Source: Flavobacterium sp.
GTDB taxonomy: Bacteria; Bacteroidota; Bacteroidia; Flavobacteriales; Flavobacteriaceae
Assembly: GCA_030151565.1 (NCBI GenBank)
Contig: JASLDM010000032.1
Coordinates: forward strand, 1 to 43,026
Length of the DNA stretch: 43,026 bases
Direction: 5' to 3'
A program made the translations under genes and the position numbers. The number at the start of each line of letters is the position of its first letter. Position 1 is the stretch's first letter. The notes beneath the pieces are model-generated. The model did no database searches, was not told where the DNA came from, and saw nothing but the letters and a program-made list of their open reading frames with translations. Below are positions 29,937-38,493 of this stretch, piece after piece.

Positions 29937-32567
29937 ATGCAAGAAGATAATTTAGATCCGGAACTACAAAAAGACAATTCCGAATTAAGTCATAATGAAG
30001 TAGAAGCGCAAGAGACTATCACCAAGGTTACAGGAATGTATAAGGAATGGTTCTTGGACTATGCTTCATACGTGATTTTGGAGCGTGCTGTACCCGCTAT
30101 AGAAGACGGATTTAAACCCGTTCAACGTAGGATTATGCACTCTATGAAGGAGTTGGACGATGGGCGTTACAATAAAGTTGCAAATGTTGTAGGACATACG
30201 ATGCAGTATCACCCCCATGGGGATGCAAGTATTGGTGATGCAATGGTTCAAATCGGTCAAAAAGAATTATTGATTGATACGCAAGGAAACTGGGGGAATA
30301 TTCTTACTGGTGACGGTGCTGCAGCTTCTCGTTATATTGAGGCAAGATTGAGTAAATTTGCTTTAGATGTTTTGTATTCGCCTAAAATTACTACTTGGCA
30401 ACTTTCCTACGATGGACGTAGAAATGAGCCTGTAAACTTACCTGTAAAGTTTCCTTTGTTGTTAGCTCAAGGAGGAGAAGGTATTGCGGTAGGGCTTTCT
30501 ACTAAAATTTTACCACATAATTTTAATGAGCTGATTGATGCTTCTATTAAAATATTAAAAGGGAAACCTTTTGTGTTATATCCTGATTTTCCAACACAAG
30601 GAATTGCAGATGTATCTGCATATAATGATGGGATGCGTGGCGGACGTATACGTGTTCGTGCGCGTATTTCTCAATTAGATAAAAACACCTTAGTCATAAC
30701 TCAAATTCCTTTTTCTACAAATACGACGAGTTTGATCGAAAGTATTTTAAAAGCGAATGAGAAAGGGAAGATTAAGATTAAAAAAATTGAAGATAATACA
30801 GCGGCGGCTGTAGAGATTTTGGTACATTTACCGACAGGAGTGTCTCCAGATAAAACAATTGATGCTTTGTATGCTTTTACAGCTTGTGAAACGTCAATAG
30901 CTCCATTGGGATGTGTGATTCAGGACAATAGACCTTTGTTTGTAGGTGTTTCTACGATGTTGAAGGTATCTACGAATCAAACAGTACAACTGCTTAAAAG
31001 AGAGTTGGAAATTGAATTAGATGAACTTGAAGAACAATGGCATTTTTCTTCATTAGAACGCATTTTTATAGAGAAACGTATTTACCGTCTAATTGAAGAT
31101 GAAGAAACTTGGGAAGGGGTTCTACACGCTATTGATGAAGGGTTGAAACCACATATTAAGCATTTGAAACGTGCTGTAAATCAAGATGATTTAATTCGAT
31201 TGACTGAAATTCGTATTAAAAGAATTTCGAAATTCGATATTGATAAAGCCAATCAGAAGATTGAATCCTTAGAGGATGAAATAGAGAAGGTTAAATTTCA
31301 TTTAGCTAATCTTATTGACTTTGCTATTGATTATTTTACAAGATTAAAAGAGAAGTACGGCAAGGGCAGAGAACGTCAGACCGAAATAAAGAGCTTTGAT
31401 ACTATTGAAGCAACTAAAGTAGTACTTAGAAATACGAAGCTGTATGTTAATCGCAGTGAAGGATTTATAGGAACAGGATTGAAACGTGATGAATATGTGG
31501 CTGATTGCTCCGATATTGATGATGTAATTGTGTTTTTAAGAGATGGCTCAATGATTATTACCAAAGTAGACGAGAAAAAGTTTATTGGTAAAGACATTAT
31601 TCATATAGCTATTTTTGATAGAAATGACAAGCGTACTATTTATAATATCATTTATCGCGATGGTAAATCGGGACCTTCTTACGTAAAAAGGTTCAACGTA
31701 ACGTCGGTAACAAGAGATCGCGCATATCCATTAACCCAAGATAAGCCTGGATCTCAAATCTTATATTTTTCTTGTAACCCAAATGGTGAAGCTGAAGTGG
31801 TTACCATATTGTTACGTCAGATCAGTAGTGTTAAAAAGTTGAAATTCGATTTAGACTTTGCCGAGTTACTGATAAAAGGACGTGGTGTGAAAGGGAATCT
31901 TGTAACAAAATATGCAATTAAAAAAATTGAGTTAAAAGAGAAGGGGATTTCTACTCTAAAACCTCGAAGAATTTGGTTTGATGAAACGGTACATCGACTT
32001 AATGTGGATGGGCGAGGAAGTTTACTTGGGGAGTTTAGAGCTGACGACCGTTTATTGATCATAAATCAATCTGGTAAGGTTCGAACAATTATACCTGAAT
32101 TGACAAGTCATTTTGAAGAAGATATGATTGTTCTTGAAAAATGGAAACCTAAAAAGCCAATTTCTGCCATTTATTTTGATGGAGAAAAAGAACGATACTA
32201 TCTGAAACGATTTGTTGTAGAAAACGAAACACGTGAGGAAATGTTTATCTCGGAGCATGAAAAGTCAAGGCTAGAAATCGTATCGACAGATTATCGTCCT
32301 GTTGTTGAAATAACCTTTGCGAAAGTTAAAGGTGTTCAAAAAGAAAACTTAGAGATTGACGTAGAGCAATTTATTGCGGTAAAAGGAATTAAAGCTTTAG
32401 GAAATCAATTAACTACTGATAAAGTACGATTAATAAACGCATTGGAATCCTTACCATATGAGGAGGAAGTAGAAGTAGAAGAGCGAAAACCTTTTGAGAT
32501 TGAAGAAGACTTGGGGGCTACTAAAATTGAAGAAGATGGGCAGATTTCAATTGATTTAGAAGAATAA
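29937..32567 (+). CDS. parC: DNA topoisomerase IV subunit A
   Basis: An 876-residue breakage-reunion subunit. After an acidic N-terminal extension (about 25 residues) come FKPVQRRIMHSMKELDDG (residues 59-76), VVGHTMQYHPHGDASIGDAMV (84-104; the quinolone-resistance region) and AAASRYIEARLSK with catalytic Tyr133. The coiled-coil gate lies near 430-480 (KANQKIESLEDEIEKVKFHL). The C-terminal DNA-wrapping domain starts at about 510 and lacks an obvious GyrA box (QRRGGxG), consistent with ParC. The tail is strongly acidic (EEEVEVEERKPFEIEEDLG). It is 13 nt after parE and 12 nt before the phospholipase gene, so all three may be one transcript. Confidence 0.94.
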   Translation: MQEDNLDPELQKDNSELSHNEVEAQETITKVTGMYKEWFLDYASYVILERAVPAIEDGFKPVQRRIMHSMKELDDGRYNKVANVVGHTMQYHPHGDASIGDAMVQIGQKELLIDTQGNWGNILTGDGAAASRYIEARLSKFALDVLYSPKITTWQLSYDGRRNEPVNLPVKFPLLLAQGGEGIAVGLSTKILPHNFNELIDASIKILKGKPFVLYPDFPTQGIADVSAYNDGMRGGRIRVRARISQLDKNTLVITQIPFSTNTTSLIESILKANEKGKIKIKKIEDNTAAAVEILVHLPTGVSPDKTIDALYAFTACETSIAPLGCVIQDNRPLFVGVSTMLKVSTNQTVQLLKRELEIELDELEEQWHFSSLERIFIEKRIYRLIEDEETWEGVLHAIDEGLKPHIKHLKRAVNQDDLIRLTEIRIKRISKFDIDKANQKIESLEDEIEKVKFHLANLIDFAIDYFTRLKEKYGKGRERQTEIKSFDTIEATKVVLRNTKLYVNRSEGFIGTGLKRDEYVADCSDIDDVIVFLRDGSMIITKVDEKKFIGKDIIHIAIFDRNDKRTIYNIIYRDGKSGPSYVKRFNVTSVTRDRAYPLTQDKPGSQILYFSCNPNGEAEVVTILLRQISSVKKLKFDLDFAELLIKGRGVKGNLVTKYAIKKIELKEKGISTLKPRRIWFDETVHRLNVDGRGSLLGEFRADDRLLIINQSGKVRTIIPELTSHFEEDMIVLEKWKPKKPISAIYFDGEKERYYLKRFVVENETREEMFISEHEKSRLEIVSTDYRPVVEITFAKVKGVQKENLEIDVEQFIAVKGIKALGNQLTTDKVRLINALESLPYEEEVEVEERKPFEIEEDLGATKIEEDGQISIDLEE

Positions 32568-32579
32568 ATATAAATTGAT

Positions 32580-33491
32580 ATGAAAAAACATTTTAGAATT
32601 ATTTTTACTGTAGGTCTTTTGGTGTTTATTACAACTGCTAAAGCTCAGGACAAAGACTTTACAAATGGTGAGTTTCATACATTGACTTCTCGTTGGGAAT
32701 TGGACGCTGCTTCTAATAGAGGTAATTTTATAGTTACCCCGTATAAGCCGACTTATATTTTACCTTTTAGATGGTCTAATAGACCAAATGAAATGCCAGC
32801 GAGTTTAAACCCAGATAATGTTGCTACGGAGCATCGAGATTATAATAATTTAGAAACGCGCTTTCAGTTAAGTTTAAAGACTAAAGTTGCCTCAGGTTTG
32901 CTTTTTGGCAAAGGAGATATCTGGTTAGGATTTACACAAACGGCAAATTGGCAAGTGTTTAATGGTGAATTGTCACGTCCGTTTCGTGAGCTAAATTATG
33001 AACCAGAAATTATATTTAATTATCCATTACCAGAGGATGCTAATATATTAGGTTTAAAACCGAAAATGATCGGACTGGCTTTAAATCATCAGTCCAATGG
33101 AAAGAGTTTGCCTTATTCTAGAAGTTGGAATCGAGTGATTTTTCATGCAGCTTTTGAATATCAAAACTTAAGTTTTATCCTTAGACCTTGGATTCGTTTT
33201 TCTGAAAAATCTGCAACAGACGATAATCCTAAAATGGAAGATTATGTTGGAGTAGGTGATGCTACTTTTGTGTATACCTATGGGGAACAGATATTTAGTT
33301 TGGTTGTTCGTAGTAATATGCGTTTGAATCAACATATTAAAGGGTACGCGGACTTCACTTGGTCTTATCCAATTTCGGGGAATTTGAAAGCGACATTACA
33401 TGTAGCGCACGGCTATGGGGAAACAATGATCGACTATAATTATAAGCAAACTACCGTTGGTTTAGGAGTCTCTTTGTTGGAATGGTTATAG
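32580..33491 (+). CDS. pldA: Outer membrane phospholipase A (OMPLA)
   Basis: 303 residues with a signal peptide (about 1-22, ending KAQ) and alternating beta-strand sequence of a 12-stranded barrel. The catalytic motif LALNHQSNGKSLPYSRSWNR has His170, Ser172 and Asn184, the same spacing (+2, +14) as the His142-Ser144-Asn156 triad of E. coli OMPLA. GDIWLGFTQTANWQVFN and RELNYEPEIIFNY are the other family blocks. It hydrolyses phospholipids that reach the outer leaflet when the outer membrane is disturbed. The C-terminus ends in a hydrophobic strand closing with Leu. It starts 12 nt after parC. Confidence 0.93.
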   Translation: MKKHFRIIFTVGLLVFITTAKAQDKDFTNGEFHTLTSRWELDAASNRGNFIVTPYKPTYILPFRWSNRPNEMPASLNPDNVATEHRDYNNLETRFQLSLKTKVASGLLFGKGDIWLGFTQTANWQVFNGELSRPFRELNYEPEIIFNYPLPEDANILGLKPKMIGLALNHQSNGKSLPYSRSWNRVIFHAAFEYQNLSFILRPWIRFSEKSATDDNPKMEDYVGVGDATFVYTYGEQIFSLVVRSNMRLNQHIKGYADFTWSYPISGNLKATLHVAHGYGETMIDYNYKQTTVGLGVSLLEWL

Positions 33492-33510
33492 TCGATAATC
33501 ATTTCATAAT

Positions 33511-33702
33511 TTAGTTTTCTTTTGTAGGAGGATTGTTTTTTGCTGCTTTTTTTAGAGAATAAGCCAAATAAAGCAGAAAAACAAGGAATCCAGCAAATGA
33601 GAACCAATTGGCTTTAATAGACCATAGATTGTCTGAGTCTAAATTGAAAATTCCATAGACAAGCCAAAGCAATACAAAAAAGTTAATTATTTTTTCTTTC
33701 AT
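33511..33702 (-). CDS. Small membrane protein after hemN
   Basis: A 63-residue unknown with two hydrophobic helices (about 4-21 and 33-50, the second FSFAGFLVFLLYLAYSL) and a short basic/polar tail (KKAAKNNPPTKEN). It starts 10 nt after the hemN stop on the same strand, so it is probably in the hemN transcript. Small membrane proteins next to anaerobic or respiratory genes are common, but no family is recognised and no function can be assigned. Confidence 0.6.
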   Translation of the reverse strand: MKEKIINFFVLLWLVYGIFNLDSDNLWSIKANWFSFAGFLVFLLYLAYSLKKAAKNNPPTKEN

Positions 33703-33712
33703 AATTTAAGGA

Positions 33713-35074
33713 TTAAATAGTCATTGAAAACAACTGGCGTTGTGGTTTGTTTCTTTGTAACCTCAGATCAAAAGCCATACAAATATTTCTTACAAAAGGT
33801 CTGCCTTTTTTATTGATTGTTATTGTAAAGTCTTCGATTCGGATCAATTGATCATTTTCAAATTCTTTTAAATCAAGGATTAAATCATTCCAATTGTACT
33901 GTGGATCAGTAACGTCTAAAGTTGTAGTCAAAGAACACATCAAATTTAAGATATGTTTTCGAATTACTAAATCTTCTTCTGTAAGTATATGTCCTTTTAC
34001 AACAGGGATTTGATTTAGATCTAGTAATTCATAATATTTTTCGAGATCTTTTTCGTTCTGTGCAAAAGAATACCAACTGTCACTGATTGCAGAAACGCCT
34101 AAACCAATCATCAATTGTGTTTTGGAAGAGCTATATCCCATAAAGTTTCTATGGATGGTTTTTGAATCTAGGGCTTTAAAAAGAGAATCAGATTTAAGGG
34201 CAAAATGATCCATTCCGATTTCGAAATACCCATTTCTCATTAATAAATCTTTTCCAACTTCGTAAAATTCTCTTTTTTCAGCATCTTTTGGTACGTCGGC
34301 ATCATTAAAACCACGTTGGCCACTTCCTTTGATCCAGGGCACGTGTGCATAGCTATAAAACGCTAAACGATCAGGCGCTAATGATTTTGTTTTTTCAATG
34401 GTGTCGATGATGTGATCTAGTGTTTGAAACGGGAGACCAAATATTATATCATGAGAAATGGATGTGTAACCAATTTCTTTTGCCCAAAGCGTAACTTTGG
34501 CAACATTGTGAAAGCTCTGTACACGATGAATGGCTTTTTGCACTTCTGGATTATAATCTTGAACGCCAAAACTGACACGTCTAAAACCTAGATCAAATAA
34601 CGTTTGTAAATGTTCTTTTGAAGTGTTATTTGGATGACCTTCAAAGCTGAATTCATAGTTAGGTGCAAGCTCCGATAACTGTAGGAGGCCTTGAATTAAT
34701 TCTTTAAGATGCGATGCGGAGAAAAAAGTGGGAGTTCCTCCTCCTAAATGCAATTCCTTTATTAAAGGTTTTTCATCAAAAAGATCACAATATAATTTCC
34801 ATTCTTTTAAAACTGCTTGTATATACGGGATTTCTACTTCATGGCGTTTCGTAATTCTTTTATGACAGCCACAAAAGGTACATAGGCTTTCACAAAAAGG
34901 AAGGTGAATGTATAAGCTAATGCCTTCACTTTGATTGGATTCTTTAAAAGATTTTTTGCAAGTTTGAATCCAGTTTTGTTGATTAAAGTTTTCAGCGTCC
35001 CAGTAAGGAACCGTAGGATAGCTTGTATATCTAGGTCCTGGAACATTGTATTTTTGAACCAAGGAATTATTCAT
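33713..35074 (-). CDS. hemN: Oxygen-independent coproporphyrinogen III oxidase
   Basis: A 453-residue radical SAM enzyme converting coproporphyrinogen III to protoporphyrinogen IX without oxygen. The N-terminus PGPRYTSYPTVPYW and SLYIHLPFCESLCTFCGCHKR are those of true HemN: Cys61, Cys65 and Cys68 bind the 4Fe-4S cluster, with Cys70 as in the family CxxxCxxCxC. ELHLGGGTPTFFS and GVQDYNPEVQKAIHRVQ follow, and the C-terminal HemN domain includes IGLGVSAISDSWYSFAQN. ATG 35074 is chosen because the family begins MNNSLVQKYNVPGPRY; upstream in-frame sequence crosses the promoter. A -7 element (35091-35098) and an FNR-like dyad (35121-35134) suggest oxygen control. Confidence 0.95.
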   Translation of the reverse strand: MNNSLVQKYNVPGPRYTSYPTVPYWDAENFNQQNWIQTCKKSFKESNQSEGISLYIHLPFCESLCTFCGCHKRITKRHEVEIPYIQAVLKEWKLYCDLFDEKPLIKELHLGGGTPTFFSASHLKELIQGLLQLSELAPNYEFSFEGHPNNTSKEHLQTLFDLGFRRVSFGVQDYNPEVQKAIHRVQSFHNVAKVTLWAKEIGYTSISHDIIFGLPFQTLDHIIDTIEKTKSLAPDRLAFYSYAHVPWIKGSGQRGFNDADVPKDAEKREFYEVGKDLLMRNGYFEIGMDHFALKSDSLFKALDSKTIHRNFMGYSSSKTQLMIGLGVSAISDSWYSFAQNEKDLEKYYELLDLNQIPVVKGHILTEEDLVIRKHILNLMCSLTTTLDVTDPQYNWNDLILDLKEFENDQLIRIEDFTITINKKGRPFVRNICMAFDLRLQRNKPQRQLFSMTI

Positions 35075-35090
35075 AATATAGTATTTTTTA

Positions 35091-35098
35091 CAAAAATA
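35091..35098 (-). promoter_or_regulatory. -7 element of hemN
   Basis: CAAAAATA on plus reads TATTTTTG on minus, a perfect TAnnTTTG, 16 nt before the hemN ATG. It implies a transcript start near 35086. Confidence 0.55.
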
Positions 35099-35120
35099 GC
35101 CATCTAGTAAGTGTTTTGTA

Positions 35121-35134
35121 ATGATAAATATCAT
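35121..35134. promoter_or_regulatory. FNR/CRP-type operator between hemN and the rhodanese gene
   Basis: ATGATA-AA-TATCAT is a perfect 6-bp dyad containing TGAT-N4-ATCA, the core of the FNR consensus TTGAT-N4-ATCAA. Its centre is about 41 nt upstream of the predicted hemN start, the class II activator position. It also covers the upstream promoter region of the divergent rhodanese gene (-7-like TATATTTC at 35144-35151). Binding by an FNR/CRP-family regulator is inferred. Confidence 0.5.
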
Positions 35135-35169
35135 ATGTTTTTGTATATTTCCTGAAAAGTTTTTTAAAA

Positions 35170-35544
35170 ATGAAGAAAGTATTATTTTCTGCGGTTTTAG
35201 GAGCCGTATTGTCATTAACATCTTGTGCTCAAGAAAAACAAGAGCATTTATTAAATGTAGTGCAATTTGAACAACAAGTAGCATCTGATCAAGGACAATT
35301 GCTAGATGTTAGAACTCCAAAAGAGTTTGAAGCTGGAACAATTGAGGGTGCTGTAAATATAGATTTTTTAGATTCTGAATTTGCAGAGCAAATTGAGGTA
35401 TTAGATAAAGACAAACCACTTTATATATTTTGTAAATCAGGAGGAAGAAGCGCAAAAGCGATGCGTGTTTTGAAAGATAAAGGTTTTGATAAAGTATACG
35501 AATTAAAAGGAGGGTATACCGCTTGGGAAGAGACCAAGAAATAA
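35170..35544 (+). CDS. Rhodanese-domain lipoprotein
   Basis: A 124-residue single rhodanese domain behind a lipoprotein signal (MKKVLFSAVLGAVLSLTSC, Cys19 lipidated). LLDVRTPKEFEAGTIEGAVNID is the N-terminal rhodanese block, and YIFCKSGGRSAKA gives active-site Cys88 in a six-residue loop C-K-S-G-G-R, as in single-domain sulfurtransferases that carry persulfide sulfur. The C-terminus is YELKGGYTAWEE. It is located in the periplasm or outer membrane, donor and acceptor unknown. It is divergent from hemN across an FNR-like site, so both may respond to oxygen. Confidence 0.9.
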   Translation: MKKVLFSAVLGAVLSLTSCAQEKQEHLLNVVQFEQQVASDQGQLLDVRTPKEFEAGTIEGAVNIDFLDSEFAEQIEVLDKDKPLYIFCKSGGRSAKAMRVLKDKGFDKVYELKGGYTAWEETKK

Positions 35545-35620
35545 AGAACATTAAAAGATGTAAAAATTGATTTTATCAATTTTTTATGAATTCTCTTTTC
35601 AAAATATAGAGGTAATTTAC

Positions 35621-35628
35621 TATTTTTG
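35621..35628 (+). promoter_or_regulatory. -7 element of the DUF4834 gene
   Basis: TATTTTTG, a perfect TAnnTTTG, 14 nt before ATG 35643. Confidence 0.45.
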
Positions 35629-35642
35629 ATAAAAAATAAGAT

Positions 35643-35918
35643 ATGGATACAGCATCATTAGGAGGTTTTTTAAGAACTTTATTCATAATAGTTTTGTGCT
35701 ATTATGCTTTTAGATTTGCTATGCGCTATTTATTTCCATTATTTGTTTATAAAGCAGCAAAAAAAGCATCTGAAAATTTTCAACAACGCCAACAAGATTT
35801 TTACAACCAACAAAACAGTAGTCAAAATCAAAATACGCAACAAGATTCATTCGAGGCTGATAGGCCAAAAGAAAAGAAAAAGGTTGGAGAATATATAGAC
35901 TTTGAAGAAATAGATTAA
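35643..35918 (+). CDS. DUF4834 family membrane protein
   Basis: 91 residues: one hydrophobic N-terminal helix (about 7-35, GGFLRTLFIIVLCYYAFRFAMRYLFPLF), a Gln/Asn-rich linker (FQQRQQDFYNQQNSSQNQNTQ) and the conserved end KKKVGEYIDFEEID. This layout is that of DUF4834, a family of unknown function restricted largely to Bacteroidota and often next to the large YfhO-type membrane protein, as here. A terminator (35924-35953) separates the two. Confidence 0.82.
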   Translation: MDTASLGGFLRTLFIIVLCYYAFRFAMRYLFPLFVYKAAKKASENFQQRQQDFYNQQNSSQNQNTQQDSFEADRPKEKKKVGEYIDFEEID

Positions 35919-35923
35919 AAATT

Positions 35924-35953
35924 AAACCTCATAATTGTTTATGAGGTTTTTTT
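35924..35953 (+). terminator. Terminator after DUF4834
   Basis: AAACCTCATAA (35924-35934) and TTATGAGGTTT (35939-35949) form an 11-bp stem with a short loop, followed by T residues. Confidence 0.85.
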
Positions 35954-36046
35954 ATGCCTTAAAATCTTCAAACTAGATTATAATATCAGGGTTAAATTAC
36001 TTACTTTAGCTTCTTGGTTTTAAATTCTCTATCAGTACTTTTATCT

Positions 36047-38491
36047 ATGGAAAAAATTAAAAAGTATCTTCCACACGTTTTTGTGATTCTAGGCTTTATA
36101 TTCATTTCACTACTTTATTTCTCACCTGTTTTATCTGGGAAAGTAATTTTGCAGTCTGACATTGTGCAGTATACCGGAATGGCTAAAGAGCAAATTGATT
36201 TTAGAGCTCAACATGAAGAAGAACCTTTTTGGACAAATAGTGCATTTGGAGGAATGCCTACCTATCAATTAGGAGCTCAATACCCACATAATTACACTAA
36301 AAAACTAGATTTAGCTTTACGTTTTTTACCACGTCCTGCCGACTATCTATTTATCTATTTTTTAGGATTCTATATCTTAATGATATCGTTAAGGATTCGT
36401 CCTCTAAAAGCTTTTTTTGGATCATTAGCTTTTGGTTTTTCTACCTATTTGATTATAATACTAGGCGTTGGACATAATGCCAAAGCTCATGCAATTGCGT
36501 ATATGCCTATGTTATTGGCAGGAGTGTTGTTGGTTTTTAGAAAAAAATATGCTGTAGGTGGTTTATTGACGTTGTTTGCCGCGGCTTTAGAAATTAATGC
36601 GAATCACTTTCAGATGACCTTTTATCTGTTGATTTTATTACTTGTAGTGGGACTTTATTACAGTATAGAGTACATTAAGAATAGAGATTTTAAAGGATTA
36701 GGCATTGCAACTTTAATTTTTGTGGGAGCAGCTATTTTGAGTATTGGTGCAAATGCTACCAATTTATTAGCTACTTCAGAATATACGAAGTTCAGTACAC
36801 GTAGTAATAGTGAATTGAGTTTTGAACCTAATGGAGAACCAAAAGTATCAAGTAATGCAATGACTTATGATTATATAACGGAATATAGTTATGGGATATT
36901 TGAAAGTTTAAATTTGATGGTTCCTCGATTGACCGGTGGGGCGAATAATGAAAATGTTGGAGAAGATTCTAATTTATATCGCTTTTTTACGGCTGTAGGA
37001 GCAGCACCTTCAGAAGCAAAGCAATTTGCGAGTCATGCACCTACTTATTGGGGAGATCAGCCTATTGTGGCAGCTCCAGCCTACATTGGTGCTATTGTTA
37101 TTTTTCTTTTTGTATTGGCTTTATGGGTTGAAAAAAGAAAGATTAAATATGTGTTTTTAACGGGAGCATTATTGTCGTTATTCTTATCGTGGGGAAAAAA
37201 CTTTCCGATTCTAACGGATTTATTTATTGATTATTTTCCTCTATATAATAAATTTAGAGCCGTATCTTCAATTCAAGTTATTTTAGAGTTATGTGTTCCT
37301 GCTTTGGCTATTTTAGGGTTACATACCTTTATGACGAATGAAAATGTAGATAGATTAAAGGCATTAAAGTTTAGTACAATAAGTACGTTGGGAGTCTTAA
37401 TTTTATTGTTTTTAGTAAAAGGAAGTCTAAGTTTTTCTGGATTAAATGATCCCTACTATGAATCTATGTATGGCGAAATAGGACCTAAATTTATAGAAGC
37501 TTTAAAATCGGATCGAAAATCGATATATAGCGTTGATGTTTTTCGTGCATTTGTCTTGATTTTTACTGCTGCTGGAATTTTATTTATGTATTTAAAAGAC
37601 AAAATAAAATCTAATATAGCTGTTTTTGTGATAGGTATATTGATGGTTGGTGATTTGATTGCAGTTGATCATAATTATGTAAATAAAGATAGTTTCGTGA
37701 ATGCGTCTGAAATGAAAACGCCTTTTAAAGCTACAGAAGCGGATAAACAAATATTAAATGATCCTACACATTTTAGGGTTTTTGAAGTTCAAGGTGGTTT
37801 TAGCAGTGCTCGTTCTTCTTTTTTTCATAATTCATTAGGAGGTTATCACGCGGCTAAGCCTCGTAGAATGCAACAGCTTTTTGATTATCAATTATCGAAT
37901 GGTAATATGAATGTTCTTAATATGATGAATGTTAAGTATATCATTCAAAAAGATCAAGAGGGAAGAGATCTAGCTTTATTGAATCAAGAAGCCAATGGCA
38001 ATGGATGGTTTGTAGAACAGGTGAAAAAAGTATCAAATGCAGATGAGGAAATGCGAGCTATAGGAGTATTTAATCCTAAAGTTGAAGCAGTTGTAAATGT
38101 TACGAATTTCGCCAATATTGATTTAAAAGATATTTATGCAGTAGACTCATTGAGCACAATTCATTTAGAAGAGTATAAACCAAATTATCTACGTTATAAA
38201 ACACAGAATAATCAAGATGGATTAGCTGTGTTTTCAGAGGTTTACTATGCAGATGGATGGAATGCTTATATTGATGGCGTTGAAGTGCCTCACTTTTGTG
38301 TAGATTATGTTTTACGAGGACTACAGATTTCGAATGGTACTCATACGGTTGAGTTTAAATTTGAGCCAAAAGTAATAGAAAAAGGTAGTCGTATTGCATT
38401 AGCGAGTTCTATTTTGATATTTCTTATAACTTTAGGGGTTGTTGGAGGTACGCTAAGAGCAAGAAAACGTCAAGGAAGCAGCGAAAATTAG
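36047..38491 (+). CDS. YfhO-family polytopic membrane protein
   Basis: An 814-residue inner-membrane protein with about 12 helices and a soluble, beta-rich C-terminal region (about 600-780) before a last helix (ALASSILIFLITLGVVGG). The family resembles GT-C glycosyltransferases. The first periplasmic loop has SDIVQYTGMAKEQIDF with the acidic residues expected there, and FGGMPTYQLGAQYPHN and GHNAKAHAIAYMPML are conserved in Bacteroidota members. YfhO of Gram-positives adds sugars to teichoic acids; the acceptor in this organism is unknown. The start is ATG 36047 (MEKIKKYLPHVFVIL); an in-frame TTG at 36014 would only add a poor extension. A glycosyltransferase follows 2 nt later, so the two act together or are at least coupled. 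Confidence 0.85.
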   Translation: MEKIKKYLPHVFVILGFIFISLLYFSPVLSGKVILQSDIVQYTGMAKEQIDFRAQHEEEPFWTNSAFGGMPTYQLGAQYPHNYTKKLDLALRFLPRPADYLFIYFLGFYILMISLRIRPLKAFFGSLAFGFSTYLIIILGVGHNAKAHAIAYMPMLLAGVLLVFRKKYAVGGLLTLFAAALEINANHFQMTFYLLILLLVVGLYYSIEYIKNRDFKGLGIATLIFVGAAILSIGANATNLLATSEYTKFSTRSNSELSFEPNGEPKVSSNAMTYDYITEYSYGIFESLNLMVPRLTGGANNENVGEDSNLYRFFTAVGAAPSEAKQFASHAPTYWGDQPIVAAPAYIGAIVIFLFVLALWVEKRKIKYVFLTGALLSLFLSWGKNFPILTDLFIDYFPLYNKFRAVSSIQVILELCVPALAILGLHTFMTNENVDRLKALKFSTISTLGVLILLFLVKGSLSFSGLNDPYYESMYGEIGPKFIEALKSDRKSIYSVDVFRAFVLIFTAAGILFMYLKDKIKSNIAVFVIGILMVGDLIAVDHNYVNKDSFVNASEMKTPFKATEADKQILNDPTHFRVFEVQGGFSSARSSFFHNSLGGYHAAKPRRMQQLFDYQLSNGNMNVLNMMNVKYIIQKDQEGRDLALLNQEANGNGWFVEQVKKVSNADEEMRAIGVFNPKVEAVVNVTNFANIDLKDIYAVDSLSTIHLEEYKPNYLRYKTQNNQDGLAVFSEVYYADGWNAYIDGVEVPHFCVDYVLRGLQISNGTHTVEFKFEPKVIEKGSRIALASSILIFLITLGVVGGTLRARKRQGSSEN

Positions 38492-38493
38492 TA

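Noticed and set aside
28070..32567. DNA gyrase (gyrB-gyrA) instead of topoisomerase IV
   Set aside because: The A subunit lacks a visible GyrA box and has a ParC-like tail, and paired genes of this kind in the family are parE-parC.
35075..35284. 70-residue N-terminal extension of HemN
   Set aside because: It covers the promoter and the divergent rhodanese gene's start, and HemN proteins begin at the downstream ATG.
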